DNA of 64,000 bases. It comes from Neobacillus mesonae (lineage in GTDB: Bacteria > Bacillota > Bacilli > Paenibacillales > Paenibacillaceae). The notes beneath the pieces are model-generated. The model did no database searches and had not been told where the DNA came from. It saw only the letters and a list, made by a program, of their open reading frames with translations. Shown one piece after another: positions 25,001 to 32,484 of the stretch. A program made the position numbers and the translations under genes. The stretch covers positions 62,001 through 126,000 of the forward strand of contig JAMBOW010000009.1 in NCBI GenBank assembly GCA_023715865.1, in the 5' to 3' direction. Numbering within the stretch: the first letter of the stretch is position 1; each line of letters opens with the position of its first letter.

Positions 25001-26538
25001 TGAACTTCGAGAATGAGGCTTCCTTTAATCCTGAGGAAATCGCCGCAGGCTTCGAATCAAAAGTCTCTGTTTCTGGTACCAACTACACAGTTGAAATGAA
25101 AATTCCATTCAAAAAGGTGAAGCCTGCGAACAATGCCAAAATTGGCTTTGATGCACAGATCAATGATGCGAAAGACGGCAACAGAATCAGCGTGAACGCA
25201 TGGAACGATCCATCCGGTCAAGGTTACCAGGATACTTCCGTATTCGGTGTCTTGGCACTGACTGGCAAACCTTCTTCCGGCGGCAACGATGGCGGGGGTA
25301 ACAATAACGGAGGCAACGGCGAATCAAGCCCAGGTACTGCTCCGCAGCCCCAGCCTCAGCCTCAACCACAGCTTCCAGGCAACGACTCGGTGATTGTACC
25401 GGTAATAAAAGTCGAAAATGGAACAGCCAGAGCAACAATCTCGAGCGACAGCCTGAATAAAGCTATTGAAAAAGCTTCTCCAGGTGCAAATGGCAAGAAG
25501 CAGGTGACCATCGAAGTGGCGAAGCAAGCAAATGCACAGTCCTATGTTGTGCAATTCCCGACTTCCTTCCTGCAAAGCACTAATAATGTTGAGTTTGTGC
25601 TTAAGACAGACAATGCAACACTTCAAATTCCGTCCAACATGCTTTCTAATATCACAGAACAAGCAGATCAAGTCTCTATTCAGATTAACAAAATATCAGC
25701 AGAGCGCTTAAGTGCAGATGTTCGTGCCAATGTGGGTAGCCGTCCGGTGATCGACCTAAGCGTTAAAGCTGGCGATCGTGTCCTTGCCTGGAACAATCCT
25801 ACGGCGCCTGTAACGTTATCTATTCCGTACACACCTACTGCGCAGGAACTTGTCAATGCACATCAAATTGTGATTCTCCACATTGACAAGCAAGGACAAG
25901 CAACAGCCGTACCAAGCGGACGCTATGATGCTCAATCCGGCTCGATTGTGTTCAAAACAACGGAGTTCAGCACCTATGCTGCAGCTTACGTAACCAAGTT
26001 TTTTGCCGATGTGCAAAATGTCCTCTGGGCAAAACAAGCAGTCGAAGCGATGGCTGCACGCGATATTATTAAAGGAATCTCTGATGACAGATTCGCTCCT
26101 GCAGCTTCTATCACGAGAGCAGACTTTATCACCTTGCTTGCCAGAGTACTTGAATTAAAGGGTACGAGCACGAACACCGCAGCCTTCAGCGATATACAGC
26201 CAACCGCTCACTATGCACAGGCCGTCGCTATTGCCAAAGAACTTGGTATCGCATCTGGATTCGAAGATAACACATTTAAACCAGACAGCAGCATTTCCCG
26301 CCAAGATATGATGGTTCTTACGGCGAAAGCCCTGAAAGCAGTTGGTAAGGAATCTGTCGGCAACGGAAATCTAGTTTCTTATTCCGATGCTGCAAGCATC
26401 TCCACTTACGCCATGGATAGTGTAGCTTCCCTCGTAGGAAGCGGAATTGTCAACGGCAAAGATGGCAGAATTGCACCTGCCGAACCATTGACCCGGGCTG
26501 AAGCAGCGATGATTCTGTACCGGATCTGGAAAATGTAA
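22096..26538 (+). CDS. Multidomain GH10 endo-xylanase with SLH anchor
   Basis: Secreted, cell-wall-bound endo-1,4-beta-xylanase of about 1,480 residues. The start at ATG 22096 has GGGGGA nine bases upstream; earlier ATGs overlap that site. Order: signal peptide (cleavage near VNAAEL), three CBM22-like beta-sandwich modules (about 35-530), GH10 catalytic barrel (about 535-870) with acid/base Glu658 in WDVVNEAMN and nucleophile Glu781 in SITELDIM, a CBM9-like module (about 885-1065), a Gly/Asn and Pro/Gln linker, a beta-rich domain, and three SLH repeats at the C-terminus (ending AEAAMILYRIWKM). SLH repeats bind pyruvylated wall polymers and hold the enzyme on the cell. It is monocistronic, with a cre-like site upstream and a terminator downstream. 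Confidence 0.95.
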   Translation: MRKSFKQVVSGLLAAALLLPVSLFAPAVNAAELAASASQIVYQETFLNGQGKATQSGGAQLNAVTGKQFYGNDDGAALEVSNRSNNWDGVDLAFSDLGLAVGEEYTVTASVYVDEDPDAPAAGKAVLEIVTNKGVTGSEGYTEISSSDFKAGEGISLSADLTVTSVINTALRIKSDEVGKEVPFYIGDIMITQADTPAEPTVVLSQSFEDGNTGGWGKLSWGSNGDTAVVDDVASEGTKSLKFFNRADEKAVPALVLTGKMKSDRKYDISLKVRLGSGEGEFHLASKVESEILADDQKYPWLIGNKPVTASDWTLFKTKGYEVPSRTNEIIIYVEPSGNTLTPDIYIDEVIITDVTPGQTEPEVVDQTGISADFENGLDGFKARNGRETVVLSQDDNHTPGGTQSLLVTTTTQYDAALVDAAGKMAKNHEYELSAWVKMAPGEEPTTLRISVQYADSGYANVSQNATVTDQEWVHLTGKYTLTTTPSVLSAYIETANDDGGNRTFFLDDFSLRYLGPVAAAPPIEEHLPNLKDTYADDFLMGNIVNPSTFDETRLKLLTKHYNVVTFENDMKPDYAYDTNGEFDFTAEDALVRRVQDAGLDLHGHVLVWHAQSPTWLHTAASGEPLSRDEALTNLRTHVKTVVEHFGDRVISWDVVNEAMNDNPPNPENWKNALRNSGWLHAIGPEFIEEAFLAAKEVIDENGWDIKLYYNDYNDDNQNKATAIYSMVKEINEKYAANHPGEKLIDGIGMQAHYNLGTRLENVKMSLERFISLGVEVSITELDIMAGTNSIMTETEEKQQAYLYAQLMDLYKKNSEHIPRVTFWGLNDSTSWRSEQNPTLFDKDFQAKEGFYAVIDPEKYMAENQPEELESKHSSAYYGTPAIDGSVDSVWSKAPEMKLDTKQMAWSGATGTAKALWDDNNLYVLVQVRDDQLNKSNPNAWEQDSVEVFVDENNGKTPAFQDDDGQYRVNFENEASFNPEEIAAGFESKVSVSGTNYTVEMKIPFKKVKPANNAKIGFDAQINDAKDGNRISVNAWNDPSGQGYQDTSVFGVLALTGKPSSGGNDGGGNNNGGNGESSPGTAPQPQPQPQPQLPGNDSVIVPVIKVENGTARATISSDSLNKAIEKASPGANGKKQVTIEVAKQANAQSYVVQFPTSFLQSTNNVEFVLKTDNATLQIPSNMLSNITEQADQVSIQINKISAERLSADVRANVGSRPVIDLSVKAGDRVLAWNNPTAPVTLSIPYTPTAQELVNAHQIVILHIDKQGQATAVPSGRYDAQSGSIVFKTTEFSTYAAAYVTKFFADVQNVLWAKQAVEAMAARDIIKGISDDRFAPAASITRADFITLLARVLELKGTSTNTAAFSDIQPTAHYAQAVAIAKELGIASGFEDNTFKPDSSISRQDMMVLTAKALKAVGKESVGNGNLVSYSDAASISTYAMDSVASLVGSGIVNGKDGRIAPAEPLTRAEAAMILYRIWKM

Positions 26539-26573
26539 ATGTAAAGTTTAATTGAATCCCCTGATTTAAAAAA

Positions 26574-26610
26574 GGCTACCTCCGTATATCATCAGACGGG
26601 GGTAGTTTTT
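26574..26610 (+). terminator. Terminator of the xylanase gene
   Basis: CTACCTCCGT pairs with ACGGGGGTAG (10 bp, one G-U), followed by TTTTT. The remaining gap to 26837 holds only a short protein-like remnant (LDIDALKVLKQHGKIEALE-stop, ending about 26755) without a start. Confidence 0.85.
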
Positions 26611-26837
26611 CTATCTAATTCAGGCGAACGTCAGCCCAGCTAATCCACAATCCGTCTTGCTAGGCATTGTTGTAGTTCCTGTACCTGAAGAGTAACTGGA
26701 CATTGATGCTTTGAAAGTCTTAAAACAACATGGTAAGATTGAAGCCTTAGAATAAGAATAAAGACCATCTCATGATTTAAAAGAAAAGCCAACTGCCGTA
26801 ACTACGTGTAATAGGCTTTGAGAACATAGGAGGATAC

Positions 26838-27407
26838 ATGTCCTGGAGCAAATTGAAGCAACAGCTGGAGAGCTTCCTCAGTCCTGCACTAGCCGGAAGG
26901 TTCGAATACCGGGCAACCAGTTACCGTTACCTGCCAGATAAATCTGGAATTTGTTATATTGCTGTAGATAAAAAGAATGTACTTAATATGAATGATACAA
27001 CTAACTCCATCAGATGGTATCAGACGGAACAGGAAATAAAGGGTGATCCGAATATCCAGATCCCTGTCAGCAATGAAGAAATAGAAGCGGTCAGAAGAGA
27101 TACCAAGGGAACCGTTCCGGAGGATCGTTTAATTGTCATTGCAAGAGGCAGGAAAATATCAGTGCTGGCTAAGGAGCTCTTGTCAGCACAGGCATCACTA
27201 AGTAAATCGAATTTTATCGTTACAGCAACTAAGTTTCTATCTACTTCTATAGAAGAAAACTTAGAGAGTGATGATATCCTGTTGAATATTCTGGCTTTAG
27301 TAGACAGACGAGTTGGGAAGAAGCGAATCTTAAACATGTCCGAGACGATAAAGTTAAAACATCCGGCTGTACAGTATTTTTATGAACTACGGCGTAGTAC
27401 ATTATAA
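26838..27407 (+). CDS. SF0329-like conserved protein
   Basis: A 189-residue cytosolic protein from ATG 26838 (AGGAGG five bases upstream). The opening MSWSKLKQQLESFLSPAL...EYRATSYRYLPDK and the segment KKRILNMSE...HPAVQYFYELR match my memory of the SF0329 family. It has no membrane segments and no catalytic motif I can name. It is monocistronic and followed by a clear terminator. Function unknown. Confidence 0.6.
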   Translation: MSWSKLKQQLESFLSPALAGRFEYRATSYRYLPDKSGICYIAVDKKNVLNMNDTTNSIRWYQTEQEIKGDPNIQIPVSNEEIEAVRRDTKGTVPEDRLIVIARGRKISVLAKELLSAQASLSKSNFIVTATKFLSTSIEENLESDDILLNILALVDRRVGKKRILNMSETIKLKHPAVQYFYELRRSTL

Positions 27408-27448
27408 AATCTATGTAATTTTCATGGTTGGAAGTTAATTACGATATG

Positions 27449-27477
27449 CCCTCTCTTAAAGGAGAGGGTATTTTTTT
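27449..27477 (+). terminator. Terminator after the SF0329-like gene
   Basis: CCCTCTC-TTAAAG-GAGAGGG followed by TA and seven T. Confidence 0.9.
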
Positions 27478-27671
27478 GTCTCACAAGGGAGAGGGACGAG
27501 TTCCAACATACAGAATCTATAATAGCCAAAAGATTAAATTAGTTTCTCGTTATAACTTTTAGCTATAACTAGATATTGCTTTTAAGTCTTATGTAGATGG
27601 TATCCCTCCGTGCTAGAATCAAAGCATTACAAAAAACGACATGGTGCTAGATAGAATGAGGGGGATTTTTC

Positions 27672-28832
27672 ATGTGCAATAGATTTCAAATCGTGGGCAG
27701 CCTGCTGCGTCCGTCGGATTTATTAGAATACAAACATCAAATCGAACATCGGGATGATATCAGCTATCCCTTCTATCAGGATTTTGACGGGTATGAGCAA
27801 TGTGAATCGGAATCAATTAAGGCTGTAGTCAATAAAGAAATCGAAAATGATCTGTCCATTCTTACCGATGGAGAACATTCCAAATCGATGTGGCATCTGG
27901 ACTTTGTCTGGGGCTTCAAGGGGATTGACCGCTATATAGCGGATCATGGATATTTTTTCAGAGATACAGATGGAACTTCTAAATATGAGACTCGAAAAGA
28001 TATTGGTTTGCGCATTACGGATGAATTGAGTGGTAAGAACCATCACTTTATTCAGGTGTATAAAAAGCTCCAAGCGGCCGCTGGCGATCGTGAAACAAAG
28101 CTGTGCGTACCTTCTCCATCACATATTTTCGGTGAGTTATCATGGTCAGATAACATTGGCGGCAGTGAAGCCGTTTATAAGGATAGACATGAACTTAAGG
28201 ACGGTCTTGTAAAGGCTTATAAGGAATTTGTTCAGGAATTTGCCGCTGCCGGAGGAAAAATCCTTCAATTCGACGATTGCCTATGGGAGCTATTTGCAGA
28301 TGATAATCCGAACTCTCCATATACGGGTGAAAATATCAATCAAGAGGAAGTACAGGCGCTAGCTACAGAATTTATTGATATTAACAATACAGTAATTGAT
28401 TTTGGTCATAGCTTAGGCCTCAAAATGTGGACTCATAACTGCCGTGGTAACTATGATTCCCGTAATATGGGCGGCGGCTCCTATGCTAAAATTGCTAATC
28501 TGTTCTTGAAACAGCTTAAATACGATCGCTTCTTCCTTGAATGGGATGATGAACGTGCAGGTTCACTTGAGGCGCTTGCGGTCTTCAAAGATAAGCCTGA
28601 AACGGAAATTGTACTTGGGTTGTTGTCCTCCAAAACCAATACACTTGACGATGAAGCTCGTGTAGTTAGAATGCTTGATGAAGCATCGAAAATTATTGAT
28701 AAAGATAGATTATTGCTTTCTCATCAATGCGGTTTTGCGTCCTGTGACGGCGGAAATGAATTAACGGAAGATGAGCAGTGGGCAAAAATTAATCAGGGCC
28801 AACGTATTGCAGAGCAATATTGGGGTAAGTAA
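27672..28832 (+). CDS. MetE C-terminal-like protein (YxjG/YxjH type)
   Basis: A 386-residue homologue of the catalytic half of cobalamin-independent methionine synthase. Zinc-site pieces are present: the His/Cys of THNCRGN, the Glu of FFLEWDDERAG, and HQCGF at the C-terminal end. DGE near residue 70 and FDDCLW are also typical. Stand-alone versions such as YxjG/YxjH are thought to remethylate homocysteine from small methyl donors instead of methyltetrahydrofolate-polyglutamate. No S-box riboswitch is visible upstream (only ~190 bp without its conserved pieces). Monocistronic; a terminator follows. Confidence 0.85.
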   Translation: MCNRFQIVGSLLRPSDLLEYKHQIEHRDDISYPFYQDFDGYEQCESESIKAVVNKEIENDLSILTDGEHSKSMWHLDFVWGFKGIDRYIADHGYFFRDTDGTSKYETRKDIGLRITDELSGKNHHFIQVYKKLQAAAGDRETKLCVPSPSHIFGELSWSDNIGGSEAVYKDRHELKDGLVKAYKEFVQEFAAAGGKILQFDDCLWELFADDNPNSPYTGENINQEEVQALATEFIDINNTVIDFGHSLGLKMWTHNCRGNYDSRNMGGGSYAKIANLFLKQLKYDRFFLEWDDERAGSLEALAVFKDKPETEIVLGLLSSKTNTLDDEARVVRMLDEASKIIDKDRLLLSHQCGFASCDGGNELTEDEQWAKINQGQRIAEQYWGK

Positions 28833-28877
28833 TATTGAACTAAAATAAGTAAAGAGGGATTGTAGATACCCTCTCAG

Positions 28878-28910
28878 ACTGTCGGCGAGGTACTTGTCGG
28901 CAGTTTTTTT
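28878..28910 (+). terminator. Terminator of the MetE-like gene
   Basis: ACTGTCGGC pairs with GTCGGCAGT (two G-U pairs), followed by seven T. Confidence 0.8.
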
Positions 28911-29085
28911 CTGTGAACAGAAAATTCTAAGGGAGGATTTCGGTGACCTAAGGTGGTAAACTTCTAATCAGTGACAATAATAAACGCAACAATTGGTAAT
29001 GAAAAACGATACCATTATTACGGCTGCCTAATATGGTATGATGGAGTTAGCAGAACAAAAATTGTAATGAAAAATCAAGTAATGA

Positions 29086-29110
29086 AGCCCTTCTGGACGA
29101 AGGGCTTTTG
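29086..29110 (+). terminator. Hairpin upstream of the DUF4317 gene
   Basis: AGCCCTTC-TGGAC-GAAGGGCT then TTTT, located 54 bp before ATG 29164. It could end a short upstream transcript or attenuate the DUF4317 gene. The rest of 28911-29163 shows no gene. Confidence 0.6.
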
Positions 29111-29163
29111 TAACGTTTATTCTGGTAAGAGCAATCTACTTTCTAGGAGATGTTTGATCAATC

Positions 29164-30327
29164 ATGTTAAAAAAAGAAATCGCATATATTCGCAAGCAGT
29201 TTAAGCTAGACCACGAAAAACTTCATATTTACGACATCCTTAACGTGTATATTATGAAGGAAACCAATGAGATCTATCATTATGAGCGTCAGCCGTTCGA
29301 ACTATTGGACAGAGAGAAGCAGGAGCTGTACATGGGGAATTTCAAAAAGCTGCTGACAGGAGAATTAGATCAAAAGCTGTTCGAGCTGAAGCTTCAAGAG
29401 GAAGCGGAGAAGCCAACGCGAGTGCTACTTCATCAAGGCCTGGTGACCGGTGATGCTGACGAATGGCATGATCTGATGCTTTTGCTCGTGGAGAAAATGT
29501 TGGAAGATACCCATTATGAAAAGGATACGGTGATCACTTTTGTCCGCGGACAATATTATCAGCCGACTAAGGCAAGAAACGAGGAAGCCGAGGAAAGCGA
29601 AAATAACGAGATGTTCGCGAATCCATTCATTTTATGCAGCGTGAATTCCACGGAACAGCAACGGAAAACTCTCTTGTTTGATTATGTTGAGAGGGAGTTC
29701 AAGTACAATGTCATGGTAGATCCGATTATTAAGTTAAGTACTCCAGAGCAAGGTTTCTTCTACCCAAGCGTGACGGATGGCTATTCCGATGTGAATCGTA
29801 TTCTGTATTGCTCGGGTAAAGCAAACGATCCGAATCAGCGTTTCATCGAAGATGTTTTGAATGCCGAGAAGACCGTTACGGCTTTGGAGGAGAGATCTAT
29901 TTTCGAGGAGATCGTAAACGAGCTTGCTGGAGATCAGATCGACGCTTCAATGATTGCTAGTGTCTACGAGGAGATACATCAGGTCATCGAGACACATGAG
30001 GAGGAAGAGCCTCCAACGCTGGATTATAAAGATGTGGAACAGATGCTGACGGTAAGCGGTGTAGAGAACGTAACAGCCGAAAAGGTGGAACGAGCGTTTC
30101 AAACGGTCGTCGATGACAAAAATTATGAATTTAAAGCGAGCAGTGTCATTCCGAAGTTTAATTCAAAATCCATTAAGATCAATACGAAGGTTGCCACGAT
30201 TTCGGTCAGTCCGCAAGATCTAAGGTATGTGAGACAGGTGAGTTATCAAGGAAAAAAATGCATCATGATCGAAGTTGATGAAGATGTGGTCATTGAGGGC
30301 TTTACGCTTAATACAGAGACGTTGTAG
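29164..30327 (+). CDS. DUF4317 family protein
   Basis: A 387-residue soluble protein. The N-terminus LKKEIAYIRKQFKLDHEKL..IYDILNVYIMKE is the family hallmark, and the C-terminal KINTKVATISVSPQDLRYVR...YQGKKCIMIEVDEDVVIEGF is also typical. It is acidic in the middle (NEEAEESENNE). No enzymatic motif is known for the family. ATG 29164 follows a TAGGAG-like sequence. It is monocistronic and followed by an rlmCD 3'-end relic. Confidence 0.85.
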   Translation: MLKKEIAYIRKQFKLDHEKLHIYDILNVYIMKETNEIYHYERQPFELLDREKQELYMGNFKKLLTGELDQKLFELKLQEEAEKPTRVLLHQGLVTGDADEWHDLMLLLVEKMLEDTHYEKDTVITFVRGQYYQPTKARNEEAEESENNEMFANPFILCSVNSTEQQRKTLLFDYVEREFKYNVMVDPIIKLSTPEQGFFYPSVTDGYSDVNRILYCSGKANDPNQRFIEDVLNAEKTVTALEERSIFEEIVNELAGDQIDASMIASVYEEIHQVIETHEEEEPPTLDYKDVEQMLTVSGVENVTAEKVERAFQTVVDDKNYEFKASSVIPKFNSKSIKINTKVATISVSPQDLRYVRQVSYQGKKCIMIEVDEDVVIEGFTLNTETL

Positions 30328-30344
30328 AATCGGGAACATTCCCG

Positions 30345-30429
30345 GTTGAAGCGGCAGCCGCAGGTTGATAGGTTTTCCGCAAACGATGTGTGTGAATCGG
30401 TGGCACTGTTGGTGAGGAAAGTCAGCTAA
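30345..30429 (+). pseudogene. Second displaced rlmCD 3'-end relic
   Basis: The last codons read ESVALLVRKVS-stop in one frame (30389-30429). The preceding bases align, with small indels, to the rlmCD segment for VEVTPVDMFPHTVHVE (for example GATAGGTTTTCCGCAAACGATG against GATATGTTCCCGCATACGGTG). Stop codons and frameshifts show it is long dead. A terminator follows, as expected of an original gene end. Confidence 0.65.
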
Positions 30430-30458
30430 ATCGGAGATTTATTGGCGGAAATAGCAAG

Positions 30459-30485
30459 GAGGGGCGGCGAACCCCTCTTTTTTGT
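30459..30485 (+). terminator. Terminator after the second rlmCD relic
   Basis: GAGGGG...CCCCTC hairpin with a T-run, 30 bp past the relic's stop. The rest of the gap to 30756 holds no gene. Confidence 0.75.
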
Positions 30486-30756
30486 TCGAATCTACTGAAG
30501 TGAATATGCTCTACAAATTGTGGCTTCATTAACTAGCTATATCACTTTGGTGGTTAGATGCAATAAGGTGAGAAACGCTTAAGTGCATAACCTCACGGTT
30601 AGATGATGTATTCGGTTCAATAATTTAACATTTACTGTCGTTTGATAAAACGTACTTAGCATGCTATAAATGTAAAAGAAGCAGGAACATGAACAGGTTT
30701 GCTTATCATTTTTAGGATAAAGAAATTGTTTTGGTATCCATAGAGAGGTTTTAGAT

Positions 30757-31740
30757 ATGATGAATAACTTTTGGCGTGATTTACCACGCCCATTTTTTGT
30801 ACTGGCGCCCATGGAAGATGTGACGGATGTTGTTTTTCGCCATGTCGTGAGTGAGGCAGCAAGACCTGATGTTTTCTTTACAGAGTTTGCGAACACAGAG
30901 AGTTATTGTCACCCAGAGGGGAATCACAGTGTGCGCGGGCGTTTGACTTTTACAGAGGATGAACAACCCATGGTAGCGCACATATGGGGAGATAAGCCGG
31001 AGTACTTTCGTCAAATGAGTATCGGCATGGCGAAGGAAGGGTTTAAGGGGATCGATATCAATATGGGCTGTCCTGTACCTAATGTAGCGGAAAATGGGAA
31101 GGGAAGCGGTCTGATCTGTCGTCCCGAACTTGCCGCAGAGATCGTTCAAGCAGCAAAAGCCGGAGGACTGCCCGTAAGTGTAAAAACAAGACTTGGTTTC
31201 AGCGCTGTAGACGAGTGGCGCGATTGGCTGACCCACATCTTGAAACAAGATATTGCTAATCTATCCATACATCTGCGGACAAGAGAGGAAATGAGTAAAG
31301 TAGACGCTCATTGGGAACTCATCCCGGAGATTAAGAAGCTTCGTGATGAGGTTGCGCCAGATACACTGTTGACCATTAATGGGGATATCGCTGACCGTCA
31401 AGTCGGATTAAAGCTCGCTGAGGAATATGGTGTGGATGGAATTATGATCGGGCGCGGTATTTTTCATAATCCATTTGCTTTTGAGAAGGAGCCGAGGGAG
31501 CATAGCAGTGAGGAATTGCTTGACCTTTTGCGGTTGCATCTGGATCTGCATGATCAGTATTCAGCAATGGAGCCACGTTCGTTCAAGCCGCTTGCACGCT
31601 TCTTTAAAATATATGTACGTGGATTTCGAGGGGCAAGTGAATTAAGAAATAATTTAATGAACTCCAAGTCAACAAGTGAAGTACGTGCACTTCTTGATGA
31701 CTTTGCAAGCAAGCATCATGATGAGGTGGAGGAAGGGTAA
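30757..31740 (+). CDS. tRNA-dihydrouridine synthase (Dus family)
   Basis: A 327-residue FMN-dependent enzyme reducing uridine to dihydrouridine in tRNA. Motifs: FFVLAPMEDVTD at the N-terminus, IDINMGCPVPNVAENGKGSG containing the catalytic Cys, PVSVKTRLGF, LSIHLRTREE and GVDGIMIGRGIFHNPF at the phosphate site. The subfamily (DusB or DusC-like) is not decided here. It is a stand-alone gene lying between two rlmCD relics, an unusual neighbourhood for a housekeeping gene, so it may be an extra copy carried by an old island. Confidence 0.9.
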   Translation: MMNNFWRDLPRPFFVLAPMEDVTDVVFRHVVSEAARPDVFFTEFANTESYCHPEGNHSVRGRLTFTEDEQPMVAHIWGDKPEYFRQMSIGMAKEGFKGIDINMGCPVPNVAENGKGSGLICRPELAAEIVQAAKAGGLPVSVKTRLGFSAVDEWRDWLTHILKQDIANLSIHLRTREEMSKVDAHWELIPEIKKLRDEVAPDTLLTINGDIADRQVGLKLAEEYGVDGIMIGRGIFHNPFAFEKEPREHSSEELLDLLRLHLDLHDQYSAMEPRSFKPLARFFKIYVRGFRGASELRNNLMNSKSTSEVRALLDDFASKHHDEVEEG

Positions 31741-31755
31741 GGAGCAGCCACTGGG

Positions 31756-31805
31756 ATGCCGCCCGTGAACGGATGCATGTGGAGTGCTGACCTCTATTGT
31801 TCTAA
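31756..31805 (+). pseudogene. Third, most eroded rlmCD 3'-end relic
   Basis: From 31776 the codons read HVEC-stop-PLLF-stop, aligning with HVECVALLVR. Fifteen bases TGCATGTGGAGTGCTG match rlmCD at 4070-4085 with one mismatch. Upstream bases (ATGCCGCCCGTGAACGGATG) weakly match the codons for MFPHTV. It begins 15 bp after the Dus stop. Confidence 0.55.
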
Positions 31806-31840
31806 AAGGATAACAAGTGTAATTAAATAATTGGTATAAG

Positions 31841-31890
31841 AGCCGAGCGAAATTCAGCTATTCATTGCTGAGTTTTGCTCGGCTTTTTTT
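31841..31890 (+). terminator. Terminator after the Dus gene
   Basis: GCCGAGCGAAATTCAGC pairs with GCTGAGTTTTGCTCGGC around a short loop, followed by seven T. Confidence 0.9.
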
Positions 31891-32484
31891 CTAGTTTTTC
31901 TAATCCTGCTGCGTTCTTACCCTATTGTTCAATATACGTTTCAGAGAGATGTGTATAATTCGAGCGCAATGTCGAGATATGCCCCTTTTTGAGAGAAGTT
32001 GAGAATATAAGGAAGAAATGAGCTCTTGTAGAGCTAAAGTCAAGGAAAAATAGCGAAATAGGTAGAAGAACAGCGTTATAAGTTGAGATATTGTGAATAT
32101 TTCACTTTTTTCTCACATTTAGCTCGTCTTTATCCGATAATCTGTGACGATTACACTTGAAAAAAGTCTCGATATGTTAAATGGAAAGCAATAGAAAAAC
32201 AGCAAACCTCCGTCCTCGGAGCTCTCTGCTTGCCGGAACTATGCTTGCCTATTGAGGAGGTAATAGATTACACAATTTCAGCAAGATTGAGTTGTGATGG
32301 TAATACGTATACGTCCGATGGGTGATATCTAATGAATACATATGATGTGATCAGCACGACGAGCAGTGACCAGCCGCACTCCAATCTACAGTTAAGTTAT
32401 GCATAAACATCAACTTTATCATTGCATTGGAAGGCGCCTTTTCCCTCTATGCAAAACTATTCGATCAAACATGAGGTGTACTGG
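31891..32484 (+). promoter_or_regulatory. Long leader region before the SLH surface protein
   Basis: A ~590-bp gene-free stretch. It contains a hairpin CTCCG-TCCT-CGGAG (about 32208-32221) inside a GCAAACC...TTGCC context, a direct repeat TGCTTGCC, and a GAGGAGGT with no start codon behind it (about 32254). A 24-codon ORF (32332-32406, MNTYDVISTTSSDQPHSNLQ...) also lies here. This looks like a structured 5' leader, but it does not match a riboswitch class I can name. Confidence 0.4.

Noticed and set aside
27480..27671. S-box (SAM) riboswitch before the MetE-like gene
   Set aside because: The region is short and AT-rich and lacks the conserved S-box stems and terminator.
28971..29204. 77-codon ORF before the DUF4317 gene
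   Set aside because: It spans a terminator hairpin and overlaps the DUF4317 start, with no proper ribosome site.
32200..32260. c-di-GMP-I (GEMM) riboswitch before the SLH gene
   Set aside because: CAAACC and a hairpin are present, but the GACGCAAAGC element and the receptor helix expected for the class are not found.
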